Positions 10,554-20,825 of a DNA stretch of 64,000 bases are shown one piece after another (position 1 is the first letter of the stretch; each line of letters opens with the position of its first letter). Where the stretch lies: NCBI GenBank assembly GCA_033782935.1, contig JAWQEG010000365.1, positions 930,001 through 994,000 on the forward strand, written 5' to 3'. The position numbers and the translations under genes were made by a program. Source of the stretch: Petrolisthes cinctipes. Lineage: Eukaryota > Arthropoda > Malacostraca > Decapoda > Porcellanidae. The notes beneath the pieces are model-generated. The model saw only the letters and a program-made list of their open reading frames with translations. It did not search any database and was not told where the DNA came from.

Positions 10554-12782
10554 TCAACGAAACTGGAGGTTCACACCTTGTGGGTTACACACATTGACAA
10601 CGCTGAGTGATGAACGCGGCAGTGGAGGAGACTGCAGAGTTGCGGAATGGAGTTTCTTTACCCTCATGGGGTCCCTCTATACCCTAGCCGGGTCTAGCAC
10701 ACAGCTTTGTTGACCGTCACCATAGTGCTGCTCTCTTGCTTAATCACTATATTACATAATGATAAACAAATTCTTGGTAACTCATCTACCAATCATCTTC
10801 GTCGTTATATATTTTACTATTATTCATTTATAACTCTCTTCTAACACTAGACCAAGTGTGGGCTAGGGTATACAGGGATTCCATGGGGGTAAAGAAATCC
10901 CCTTCTGCAATTGTACTATTAGGGAATCTGTTTTGTGGCATAGTTTGGAGGAATCAGAGACATTCTATTTCACCAAAAAGAGAATATCCCTTTAAACCAA
11001 CAATAATGTATAAAATACGTACGGCAGTGATGGAGGAAACACAGTCCCGTAGTTGAGTGAGGCAATCAGTAGTACATCCCAGGCTATTGGTAAAACACTC
11101 TGAAAAGAAACATAAATACATACATAATATTATTATTATAATTACATACACTCGTATTTATCACTGCATACATACATATATATATCATTGCATATATACA
11201 GTACATATGTAATAATGCATACATTCATATATACATATATATCAGTGCATACTGATACACTCATACACATCTCTACATAACACAATATACAATAACCCCC
11301 CCCCCCCCCCCACACACACACACTCTCTCACCAAGGTAAGCAGGGTCTTGTGTGATGTCTGCTCCAGGGATGTCCAATATACACTCTCTACATTCCTGAC
11401 TATCACACAACAGGCCTGAAGACAAAATGTTATGGTTGTATTACAGTGTTGGTGATGGTAAATCTGATATATAAATCAAGGGGACAGTATATGTTTAGTA
11501 TATTTGAGTGCCTTGATTCCTCCACAATATGCCATCAAACAGATCCGTTATTAGTACCACTGAGGGCGTCTGTTTTCTGACATTGGTAGGAGGAATCAGT
11601 AGCCTTTCAATTTACCAACAAAAGAATCTCCCCTTAATTTAGTAGACACTACGAATGATATTATTAAACTATACTTCTTCGAGGAAATGATGGCTCTTAG
11701 TCGTTCAAATCGTAATGCAATATCATATTGTTGCATACGGCCCAAAGAACCTTTATCTTGTCTGCTATCACCATCACAGAGCCCATGATTAGTGTTGTAT
11801 AGTACAGTATGTATGTTTTATGCCTTGGTTTACACTGTTGGTGTTATGGGAGTGTATTGTACTGTTTGTAATGTAAGTATGTACAGTATGATAAACCCTT
11901 TTTGTACATTACACACCAATATACAGTAATGCCTTGTTTTACATTGTTGGTGTTATGGGTGTGTATTGTACTATTTGTAATAAATCTGTGTACAGAAAAT
12001 TCTCTTTGTACAGCCACAATCAAATAACCACAAACACTTTCCTTCCATCGTGCAAATATATCGGTATCATATCAAAATATATTATTACAACACCTTATGA
12101 CCATATTGTCAACTCAACCCCCTCCATTATTATTATGAAGTGCAGCAAAATCATACACGTGTTGTTCTCTATTACCAAGATATTTACTACGATGGAAGGA
12201 AAGTGTCTGTGGTTATAAATTTTGATTGTGGCTGTACAATACACACCCATATACAGTAATGTCTTGTTTTGCACTGTTGGTGTTATGGGTGTGTACTGTA
12301 CTGTCTGTAATAAATCTGTTTACAGTACACTCTCTTTGTACTGCATAATTCATTACACATACATAAACTCAATGGTGTGTGTTGACTCATACTAGAAAGC
12401 TATTAATTTCTCCAAACTGGACCAGAAAACAGACGCTCTCAATGGTACTAATAGGGGATATGTTTCATGGCATAGTTTGGAGGAATCAGTAGCTTTGCAA
12501 TATAACATCAAAAGAATCTCCCCTTAATATGTTTTCTCTCTTAAACTCACCGAAGCGACATCCAGCCATCTGACCAAAGAGGGATAGGACGGTTCCATTC
12601 TCCTGCAAGGCACTAATCAGACCTCCTAGAATACCACCAGAACTACCACCAAGCCCAAGGAAGCCAGAAAAACCACCACCGCCAACGCCAGGGCGCCTTC
12701 CTCCAATTCTACGACGCTGAGGATCGGCCATCACTGCGACCAACACCACTACCACCAACATGACCACAGTACACGCTCGCAT
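10554..12782 (-). CDS. Candidate four-exon gene for a secreted Gly/Arg-rich, Cys-rich peptide (unrecognised family)
   Basis: Exons on the minus strand: 12782-12551, 11415-11332, 11099-11023, 10631-10554. Each border is GT/AG with good context (donors CG|GTGAGT, TG|GTGAGA, CC|GTACGT; acceptors TTGTCTTCAG, TTCTTTTCAG, AACTCTGCAG). Phases agree and the 471 nt total is in frame: 156 residues plus TGA. Residues 1-19 form a clear signal peptide (Val/Leu core ending VAVMA). Then come an RRR/RR basic patch and a Gly-rich segment (about 25-54). Cysteines follow: AGCRF, LLCDSQECREC, LECFTNSLGC, TTDC, LRDC, with one more in the last exon. Size and layout recall crustacean antimicrobial peptides, but no known family fits, so the function is open. 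The ATG at 12782 was preferred because upstream starts are GTG. A subfamily B hairpin element lies in intron 1. Frame choice in the last exon is the weakest part. Confidence 0.6.
10910..10995. repeat. Short hairpin element, subfamily B, partial copy 4
   Basis: Only the right arm and 3' block remain: TCTGTTTTGTGGCATAGTTT, GGAGGAATCAGAGAC, CACCAAAAAGAGAATATCCC. It lies between exons 3 and 4 of the candidate gene. Confidence 0.65.
11297..11330. repeat. Poly-C and (CA)n low-complexity tract
   Basis: C(15) followed by CACACACACA and CTCTCTC, immediately 3' of exon 2 of the candidate gene. Confidence 0.9.
11477..11637. repeat. Short hairpin element, A/B chimera, copy 5
   Basis: The left half is A-like reversed (AAGGGGACAGTATATG, TTGAGTGCCTTGATTCCTCC) and the right half is B (GTACCACTGAGGGCGTCTG, AGAATCTCCCCTTAA). 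The arms GATTCCTCCACAATATGCCA and TGACATTGGTAGGAGGAATC form a stem of about 29 bp. Confidence 0.7.
11822..12355. repeat. Three tandem copies of a roughly 110 bp unit, the middle one interrupted
   Basis: Blocks TTGGTGTTATGGGTGTGTA, ACTATTTGTAATAAATCTG and CACCAATATACAGTAATGCC recur at about 11822, 11931 and 12262. The middle copy is split by the palindromic element 12011-12234. A further single copy at 17212-17268 is cut by the 3' end of element 2. Confidence 0.7.
12011..12234. mobile_element. 224 bp palindromic MITE with TA target duplication
   Basis: Terminal inverted repeats CAGCCACAATCAAA..ACCACA and TGTGGTTATAAATTTTGATTGTGGCTG extend through CTTTCCTTCCATCGT / ACGATGGAAGGAAAG, about 45 bp per arm. 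TA flanks both ends (12009-12010, 12235-12236), fitting a Tc1/mariner-type MITE. Reading frames inside it are shadows. Confidence 0.8.
12392..12528. repeat. Short hairpin element, subfamily B, copy 6 (in intron 1 of the candidate gene)
   Basis: AGCTATTAATTTCTCCAAAC left arm, TGGCATAGTTTGGAGGAATC right arm, AGAATCTCCCCTTAA end. It lies 22 bp from the splice donor of exon 1. Confidence 0.75.
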
Positions 12783-12867
12783 CTTTATTGTCTCTCTCAC
12801 TGTAGACGGTCAGGTAAGAATGAAGGCACCTGTTAATAGATGTACCTAAGTTATTCATTGGTATTGG

Positions 12868-12965
12868 GTTTCTGGTTCGGCCATCACTGCGAACATTACC
12901 ACTATCACCAAGGAGAGGGAAAGCACCTGTTAGAAGATGTATACAATTTGTTCATTGGTACAAAG
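12868..12965 (-). pseudogene. Partial duplicate of the signal-peptide exon region
   Basis: CGGCCATCACTGCGAACATTACCACTATC resembles exon 1 CGGCCATCACTGCGACCAACACCACTACC (12724 onward). The flanks also match: GCACCTGTTAGAAGATGTATAC..TTCATTGGTA against GCACCTGTTAATAGATGTACC..TTCATTGGTA (12827-12863). The copy lacks the Gly-rich part and an open start. It is a local tandem duplication with an internal deletion. Confidence 0.55.
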
Positions 12966-12993
12966 GCTCTGTATATAATTTTTTTTTTATAGT

Positions 12994-13157
12994 TTAAAGG
13001 GGATAGTATATACTTGGCACATTTTAGCTCTTTGCTTCCTCCAACATATGCCTGGATACAGGACCAGAATAACGAAAATAGAGGTGGTCTGTTGCTTGGA
13101 ATAGTTATAGCAGGAATCGGTTGCTGCAGATTTACCAACACTATACTGCCCCCTTAA
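12994..13157 (-). repeat. Short hairpin element, subfamily A reversed, copy 7
   Basis: Starts TTAAAGGGGATAGTATATAC and ends ACACTATACTGCCCCCTTAA, so both ends carry TTAA-GGGG type termini. Inner arms: TTTGCTTCCTCCAACATATG and ATAGTTATAGCAGGAATCGG. Confidence 0.75.
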
Positions 13158-13441
13158 TGAAAATGGCTTCAGAATATAAAGTAGTGTTATACGTACAGGA
13201 AGTATTTATGAAGGCATTTATTTCTAAAAAGGTACAATATAACTTTTTAGTGTACTAACACAGATTCACATAATTGTTAGTACAGAGCTCTCATTAACTG
13301 TATAATTATATATAAAGGATGAGTTATCAATCAATGGTTATTCTGAGATTAATTAATAGCTCTATACTCGTATACGTTCTGTATATATAAAAAGGACAGT
13401 GAAGGACAAAAGTGGTGTGGTGAACTGGGTGGAAATATAAC

Positions 13442-13602
13442 TTAATGGGATAATATACTTTGGGTACATTGGAGTGCCTTCATTTCTCCAACATACTGGA
13501 TGCCAGGAAACAGGACCAGAATATCGTAAATAATGGTGGGCTATTGCTTGGAATAGTTATAACAGGATCAGTTGCTGGAGGAGATTTACCAATTATAATA
13601 CC
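13442..13602 (-). repeat. Short hairpin element, subfamily A reversed, copy 8
   Basis: TTAATGGGATAATATACTTT start, CCAGGAAACAGGACCAGAAT, ATTGCTTGGAATAGTTATAA, CAGTTGCTGGAGGAGATTTA; close in sequence to the copy at 12994. Confidence 0.7.
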
Positions 13603-13624
13603 AAATTCATAACAGAAGCTTTAC

Positions 13625-14226
13625 CTGATGACTGAGCTGAGCTGGGTGCAATTGTAGCATAATTATTAATGGGAGAAGATTTTTTAGTTGAACTGGGTAC
13701 AAATATAGCTTAATAGGAGAAGCTCTTTAAGTTGTTGGATGGTAATATAGCCTAATAAGTTAAGCTGGGTTGATATATAGCATAATAGGAGAAGCTATAT
13801 TTACTTCAGTTAGCTGTGAGGTTGGTGGTTATATTGCTTAGTATAAGAAGGTTGAGCTGGATATGGGTTGAAATATAACTTAATGATATAATTTATATTT
13901 ACGTTATGTAGCAGTGAGCTGAGTAATAATATGGCTTAATGAGAAAATCTATATTTATCTGACTTAGCCGTGTACTTAGAAATATAGCTTAGTAGTCGAA
14001 GTTATATTTATTTATATGTGAACTGGGTGATAATATTGCTTAGTGGGAGAAGCTATATTTACCTGACTTAGTTGTGAGCTGGGTGAAAATATAGCTTAGT
14101 GGGAGAAGCTGTGTACAGTATTTATCTGACTAAGCTATGAGCTGAGTAATAATATTGCTTAATAGAAGCTATATATGCTTTGCCTTAGCTAACTGTGAGC
14201 TGAGAAATATAGCAAACTCAATAGGA

Positions 14227-14286
<60 letters not shown>

Positions 14287-14300
14287 TAGCTAACTGTGAG
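13625..14300. repeat. Degenerate minisatellite of about 70 bp units, about ten copies
   Basis: The block GAGCTGGGTGAAAATATAGC TTAGTGGGAGAAGCTATATT TACCTGACTTAG recurs with many substitutions across the stretch. An (AT)n microsatellite (14229-14281) interrupts the last copies. No coding potential was seen. Confidence 0.65.
14229..14281. repeat. (AT)n microsatellite
   Basis: About 53 bp of pure AT dinucleotide. Confidence 0.95.
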
Positions 14301-14541
14301 CTGGTGGGTTGGATGAAGAGAAGACGAGAAGACTGCTGGTATAGGTCCCAAGTTCCCGTCTTATATATATATATACACACACACAGCGTTGTCTCCATGC
14401 ATCTAGTCTATTGTGTCCTTGCTTACCTTTCGTGTTGGGTTCCGGTGCTCAGTGCCTCTTTGTCATCTGTCTGTTTGTATGTCACTCCATTTCCACTTCC
14501 GATCACTCCTTTACAGAAATGGTCAAGTATGATAATACATA

Positions 14542-14546
<5 letters not shown>

Positions 14547-14610
<64 letters not shown>
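14547..14610. repeat. (TC)n microsatellite
   Basis: About 64 bp of pure TC dinucleotide; overlapping Ser/Leu-rich reading frames are artefacts. Confidence 0.95.
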
Positions 14611-14611
<1 letters not shown>

Positions 14612-14644
14612 ATTGTTAAGCTGTATAGTATGCCAGAAAACAGG

Positions 14645-14795
14645 ACCATAGGAAGAAGAATGGGAACGGTTGGTGGGAGACAGAGAAGAGTGGAAGATTA
14701 GGACGGGTTGGAGGAGAATGGGAAGGGTTGGAAAGGGAAAAGGAATGTTTGAATAAGAATGGGAAGGGTTGGAGGGAGAATGGGAAGGAATGAGA
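14645..14795. repeat. Purine-rich degenerate tandem repeat
   Basis: GAATGGGAAGGGTTGGAGG-like units repeat about five times, followed by unrelated AT-rich DNA. Confidence 0.6.
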
Positions 14796-14799
14796 AATT

Positions 14800-15028
14800 T
14801 TATGACTGATTTAAATATCTCTTATGAAATACTTACAATGAAATACGATAAACCCAAGTTGCTTTAGCTTCGTGTCGGTAATGCTGGAAATGAAAACAAG
14901 TAGAAATGCACTCTACCGAGCTAGGAATATATATATTGACCATGTAGCCCAAGGAGGTTATAGACGTGTTTATGTATTGTGAGAAATATTAAAGCAGGGA
15001 TAAAAGGACGGGAGGTAATAATTATATA
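14800..15028. other. Intergenic DNA, nothing recognised
   Basis: No exon, RNA gene or repeat could be supported here. Confidence 0.5.
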
Positions 15029-15160
15029 AGGGGGTGAGACAGTGTTGGTGGTCAATCTGCAACAACTGCATGATTCCTTCAAACTATTCCAAGCAACAAC
15101 ATTTGTTCATCTGGTCCTGTTTCGTGGCATACTTAGGAGGAATCAAGGTGCCAAAATAGT
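15029..15160 (+). repeat. Short hairpin element, subfamily A, copy 9 (3' truncated)
   Basis: AGACAGTGTTGGTGGTCAAT, GATTCCTTCAAACTATTCCA, TCTGGTCCTGTTTCGTGGCA, GGAGGAATCAAGGTGCC, then unrelated DNA. Confidence 0.7.
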
Positions 15161-15496
15161 GTTAAAATAAATTATATGCATATATTTATACATACCCTCT
15201 TAAAATCGACTCTGTAAATCACTTAGTTAGTTTGTATTGTATTGAATTACAGAAGCCCGGGAAAATCTACAATTGTTGGTCTTAAATGAGGGACTGAATG
15301 TAAAATGAAATGGTGGGTAATGAATAACAGAAGCCTAGGAAGTGTTTTAAAATATCATGATGGCGTGAAGGACTTGTGTAGGTCACAGTAGTGGTGGTGA
15401 TGGTGGTGCTTAACAGGGAACGAGGTTCAGTCGGCAAAAAATTTATTGGAATTAATTATAACTATCCATTGAGGGGTTCCAGTATTTGTTTGCCGA

Positions 15497-15658
15497 CTGT
15501 ACAGTGTTGGTGGTACACATGGAGCAACAACTGATTCCTCCAAACTATTAGAGGCAACAACAGGCCATTATTATTTTTGTTCATCTGGTCCTGTTTCGTG
15601 GCATACTTTGGAGGAATCTAGGCACTCCAATGTACCAAAAGTATACTATTCCCTTGAC
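15497..15658 (+). repeat. Short hairpin element, subfamily A, copy 10
   Basis: Near-consensus copy: ACAGTGTTGGTGGTACACAT, ACTGATTCCTCCAAACTATT, CATCTGGTCCTGTTTCGTGG, CATACTTTGGAGGAATCTAG, CCAAAAGTATACTATTCCCTT. Confidence 0.8.
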
Positions 15659-16126
15659 GTTGTTGATATATTGTTTTGGACACGATAACAACAGAGGCTA
15701 CGTGAAGCCAAGCAAAAACTACAGTGAAAAAGTAGGCTACATTTGACTTTGGATATACAATGAATAAATACTTATATCCATCACTTCATTTTACACAAAT
15801 TTGAAAACCACCAAATATATATGTTAACAGGCTTCTGTTAGTCATTACCATACAGACTAACTAAGTGATTTACTGAGCCTATGTTAAAAGGATATATGTG
15901 TTAGGTTTAATCATATTTTTTTCGTTGGAATACCATAGTTCCTATAAGAGGAATTCTTTTGTGTTAATAGATGTATGGGAGAATTACAGCCATTCCTTCA
16001 TAATTTGCTAAGGAGTAGGCAGGCTGTCTCAATATAATGCTTGGTCTCTACAGTAATTCTGACACAGCTTGGAGAAAATAATCACCCCTGGTCTCATTGG
16101 ATATGATACTGACTTGGGGAAATATA

Positions 16127-16261
16127 TTGTGTGTGTGTTTGGTACATTGAAGTGCCTTGATTCCTCCAAAGTATGCCAAGAAACAGGACCAGATTAACAA
16201 GAATAATAGTATCCTGTTGCTGGAATAGTATTACGGAATCAACTGTATACTATCCCTTGAT
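16127..16261 (-). repeat. Short hairpin element, subfamily A reversed, copy 11
   Basis: GGTACATTGAAGTGCCTTGA, TTCCTCCAAAGTATGCCAAG, AAACAGGACCAGATTAACAA, TGTTGCTGGAATAGTATTAC; 3' half shortened. Confidence 0.7.
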
Positions 16262-16500
16262 AGGCAATACAGAACGTTGTATAATACTGTACTATAATTA
16301 TTTGTTACACATTAGAGCACAGTAAATTAAACAGGTATGAAATGTCAGTAACAGAATAAAATAGTACTGTATAAAACCTACCAAATATATAAAAGTTTTA
16401 ACTTCAACTTGCTGTCCCTTGAGTCTAATAATATTGTACAGTGAAGGTCAATAATTGTGTCCTTATCTGAGACACAGTATATACGAATTAAAATTTTAAA

Positions 16501-16731
16501 TCATATACTTGAATCATATACATCAGAATTGTGTTTTGATCTTATAATTGTACTCTGAGGGTTAAAAATTGTGTCCTGATCCAAGACACAGTGTATAAGA
16601 ATCTCTGGATCCAACACCTCATCCCATACTGTAGGCTGGTTGGTCAGGATGAGATTCAGAACCATTGGTGGTGAACGAACACAATGACGATGGATGATGT
16701 GAGGTATGTTTAGTTCTAGCACACACGCCAT
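16501..16731 (-). pseudogene. Possible fragment of a non-LTR retrotransposon endonuclease
   Basis: A 76-codon minus-strand frame contains VLNLILTNQP followed some 15 residues later by a degraded VLDQDTIF. This resembles the LDLILTN..P..SDH..I segment of apurinic-like endonucleases of LINEs. Nothing else of an element lies around it, so this is a weak call. Confidence 0.25.
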
Positions 16732-16869
16732 CGTCAGTCAGGCATACAGGCAGTCATAGGAGAGGAAGTTATATTTATTTTTCATGGGACGGTAGTCATA
16801 AAAAAATGGATATCATTAGAGTTTGTACTTGTTTGTTTGTATTACTGACCACACTAATAATAAATTAAA

Positions 16870-17030
16870 CGGGTAGTACAGTGTTGGAGGTAAATCTGTT
16901 GGAACAAATACATGATTCCTCCAAACTCGCAACAGGTCACCATTATTTCTGATCATCTGGACCTGCATCCTGACATACTTTGAAAGAATGGAATTGCTAA
17001 AGTATCAAAAGTGTATAATTACCATTTTAA
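16870..17030 (+). repeat. Short hairpin element, subfamily A, copy 12 (diverged)
   Basis: GTAGTACAGTGTTGGAGGTA, ATGATTCCTCCAAACTCGCA, GATCATCTGGACCTGCATCC, TGACATACTTTGAAAGAATG. Confidence 0.65.
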
Positions 17031-17530
17031 TTACTTAAAGTGCTTCAGGTTCATTTCGAAGCAGGTGGACAATAAATTTTTATCTTCTTGAAGTAAGAGT
17101 CTACCTATTTTAATATGGTTTTCAAAGCAGTGTCGGGTCCTATTATATTCCTTGCAAGGAATGAACGCTTACCAACAAATATTTTTTAGTTTAGAAGTGA
17201 ACTGTATATATACAATAATGCCTTGTTTTCTACTGTCGTTATGGGTGTGTATATTACTATTTGTATTGAATGATTGATTCGATTGATTTATAGATGCCAT
17301 TAGGCATCTGGCGGTGCAACAGCAATGGTCATATACCGCCCAACATAAAATAGTCATCTACATCGTTAATAAAATATGTACAAACATTAAATAATTTTCA
17401 CTACCTCGAAAGGGAGAAGCAGCATGAATAAGAGCCACATCTTCCAAAAATCACATATTAATAAAATAACCAATTTAAGTTAAATATATAAAAGAATTAA
17501 ACTATAAACGAAAGAAACATTAAACTTTAC

Positions 17531-20500
17531 CTACCTAAAAATGAATAGCCATAAATATAATAAAATTAACAATTTGTGGAGGAGACCAGCCTCCTCCACA
17601 TAGGAGAGGGTGTTCCCTCCCACACCACAAGCCTCCTCCCCGAGCACCTGGGAGAGACTGTAAAAACCGTCACCCACCTGGTACTCGGAGAGGTGCCTAT
17701 GACGAAGGTCACCAAGGTTGGGACACTCGACTATAAGATACTGTACTGTCAGAGGGACCAGACAATCATCACAGTAAGGAGGGTGAGCCCTCTCCATTAA
17801 AATGCCATGAGTCAATAATGTGTGGCCAATGCGGAGACGGACAAGAGCCGTTTCCCACCGGCGGGACAGGCCGCTGTAGTTCCACAAACCAAGGCACTGG
17901 TGGTTGCCGCGGAGCTTGTTAGCCCCAATGGCATCCCATCTGTCCTGCCAGAGGGAACGAACGGCAGTATCTATGTAGGGTCGAAGGTCCACTGCAGGAA
18001 CAGGATGACGCCTGGCAGGAGGCCGAGAACTGGAGACTGCAGCCATAGCCAGGGCGTCAGCCTGCTCATTCCCATCAACACCCACATGGGCCGGGACCCA
18101 ACAAAATGTAACTCTGCGGCCACGACGATCCAGGAGGACAAGCCACTCAAGAATGGCCAATACCAGGTGATGGGAAGAGTTAAAATTGCACAAGGGCTGC
18201 AAGGCACTACAGGAATCGCTAAAAATAGTAAAAGAAGGCTGAGGGAAAGTAAAAATTACTTGGAGGGCATATAAAATGAACGAGAGCTCAGCAGTAAAAA
18301 CTGACATGACAGAAGGGAGCCTGCCGCCACGACATAAGTCAGGAAAGACAACTCCAAAGCCAACTCCAGCATCAGACTTTGACCCATCAGTGTACACAGG
18401 GAGGGACTCCCTGTGAGTGAAGGCATGTTCTAAAAAGAGGGAACGAGCCACTGGAGGAGGAAGAGATTCCTTCTCTGAAAAGCAGGTGCAGGGGAAAACT
18501 TCTGGAAGAAGCCATGGAGCCACCCTGGGGACCCGCACAGGACAAATCTGGAAGTCATCAATGCCCATCTCCTCCATAGCCTTCCTGACCCGGAAGCCAA
18601 AGGGCCATGGTGTGCGAAAATGTAAAAGATAGTATTGAAACATGATATCAGATGACACCGCCAAGCAGGGAAGGGAGTCAGGAAGCTGATGTAATCGATG
18701 CCAACAACGAACCATCAAGGACTGGAGACAGAGATCAAGAGGTGGCTCATCAGCGTCCACCAGGAGACTGGGGATTGGGGACGACCTGAAGGCTCTGGTC
18801 ACCAGACATACGCCAGCATGATGAACAGGGTCCAAGACTCTGAGACGGGCATCCGTGGCAGAGGAGTACACCTCACACCCATAGTCGAGTTTTGACCTAA
18901 TAAGAACACGGTATAGGAGGAGGAGGGTGGCCCGATCAGACTCCCAGGATATATGGCCAACAGGTTAAGAGCCTCGAGGCCTTGAGACCTTAATGACCAT
19001 ACATGAATAAGTCCGGATCGGGGTGGACACCTCGGATGCGGCAGAAGTGCATAGCAACTGTCTTGGCAGGAGAAAATCGAAACCTGCAGGCCATATGCAT
19101 GTAGTTGCTGCAGTATGCCATATTGCCATGTAGTGTCATAGGCTTTCTCTAAATTAAAGAATACACAGACAAGGTGTTGATGTCGTGCAAAAACCTCACA
19201 TGCAGCAGCTTCCAACCTGACCAGAGCGTCTGTAGTGGAACGGTGTTTACGAAAGCCAGACTGGGACGGAGACAGAAAAAGACCTCGTTCGAGGAAGTAT
19301 ACCAGTCTGACATTCACCATCTTCTCAAATAGTTTACAGAGACAGGAGGTCAAGGCAATTGGTCTGTAATTGAGGGCAACACCAGAGTCCTTGCCTGGCT
19401 TGAGGAAAGGAAGGATGGTAGCAACCCTCTACCCAGAAAGGAAGACACCCTCCAGCCAGATTCTGTTGTATAAGGCTAGAAGAAATGAGATCGACTCCTC
19501 ACCCAAATGCCACAACATTTCATATGGGATAATGTCTGGCCCAGGAGAAGTGTCGCCGCAATGAAAGAGAGAGCAGAGTGCAGGTCTCTCAGGGTGAATA
19601 TATGGTTATAACTTTCATTCTCCTTCTCTGAGAAATCCAAGACAGTGCGCTCCTGGGCTCTCAACTCATGCCTGACAGCCAGAGGTCGAGAGTCACGGCT
19701 GGTGACTCTAGCAAAAGCCTCCGCCATGGTGTTGGCCACTGTTAAACCATCCATGATTTTAATTCCATTGACGTTAAGAACAAGTGGAGAACTAGGAGAA
19801 AACTTCCCCGTCATCTTACGAACTCTCCTGAACACTTGAGTGAGTGGAGTTTTAGTATTAATTGAAGACACATAGACCTTTCAAGATGCACGTCATGCCT
19901 CTTTTAAAACTCGTCTAGTCCGAGCCCTCTCTAAAAGAGTTGGGTTTCCACGATTGCGACGAAGGCGAGAGAAAGCAGCGCGCTCCTCCCGCACAGCAGT
20001 AGTGCAGACTGGTGACCACGAAGGACAGGACGATTGGGAAAGTGCCCAGCCTCATCAGAGCTACCAAAATCGGCTACCGAAGAGACCGAAGAAGTTAGCT
20101 CTCTAAAAAACTGCAAGTCAGCCTTCTCTAATTTCCACCTAGGAAGACGAGACTTTGGTTCGTACCTGTTACCTTCTAAAAGTATAGGGAAATGGTCACT
20201 GCCATATAAATCAGGCAAGACTCTCCAAGTTAAATCCAACAGAGCACTGGGTGAGCAAAGGGAAATGTCAATGGCTGTAAAAGTCCCAGTAGGGCTATTA
20301 AAATGTGTCACATCTCCCGTATTTACAACCCCTAATCCCTCATCCTCAATAAAAGAAGCCAATAAAACACCCCTGGGGTTGACCGAACCGTCACCCCACA
20401 GCGGATGACGACCATTAAAATCACCCAATAAAATAAAGGGAGAGGGAAGGTCCCGTACAAGACAGTTGAGATCACCCCTCTCAACTGTAACACTGGGAGG

Positions 20501-20825
20501 AAGGTATAGACTGCACATAGTGTATGGGCGGTCCATAAAAACCTTAACTGCAACAGCCTAGAGTGAAGTGTCAAGCTCCAGGCTCGTGCATGGAATATCT
20601 CGGCGAACTAGGATGGCAGAACCACTATTGTGACCCTGCCCTTTAAATTAATTGGAATAAAATGCAGAGTATGCTGGAGGACTGGCAGGAATGTAGACCC
20701 CAAGCATTGTCTCTTGGAGAGAAACACATGCAGGAGAGAACCTAGAGAGAAGAAATTGCAGTTCCTCCCAAGAAGCACGCAAGGCGCGGCAATTCCACTG
20801 AAGGACCTTGAACAGTGTTACTTTA
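17531..20825 (-). pseudogene. Element 2 ORF2: endonuclease, internally deleted RT, RNase H
   Basis: Endonuclease: LQWNCRAL and SLQET around 20700-20810, stops, then LLGDFNGRHPLWGD and GSDHFPI in the 606 nt frame at 19931-20536. RT: LTSCLCKLFEKMVNVRL-type block near 19350, QSGFRKHRSTTDALV, and FFNLEKAYDTTW, where motif A should read DLEKAYD but has Asn. After GLQVS the frame jumps straight to the thumb sequence (KTVAMHFCRIRG in another frame). Motif B (PQGSVLSP) and the catalytic FADD box are therefore gone. The last 446 codons (17531-18871) are open: YTDGSKSD, AELSFIL, FSDSCSALQ, WVPAHVG, NEQADALA form an intact RNase H. They are followed by CDDCLVPLTVQYLIVEC, where the knuckle His appears to be Gln. 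It cannot be self-mobile. Confidence 0.85.

Noticed and set aside
12551..12782. Exon 1 of the peptide gene as an anti-lipopolysaccharide factor
   Set aside because: ENGTVLSLFGQ..C has a faint resemblance to that family, but the following exons lack its disulphide loop sequence and conserved Trp/Lys pattern.
14304..14701. Ser/Leu-rich open frames
   Set aside because: Produced by the (TC)n microsatellite; frame and composition follow the repeat.
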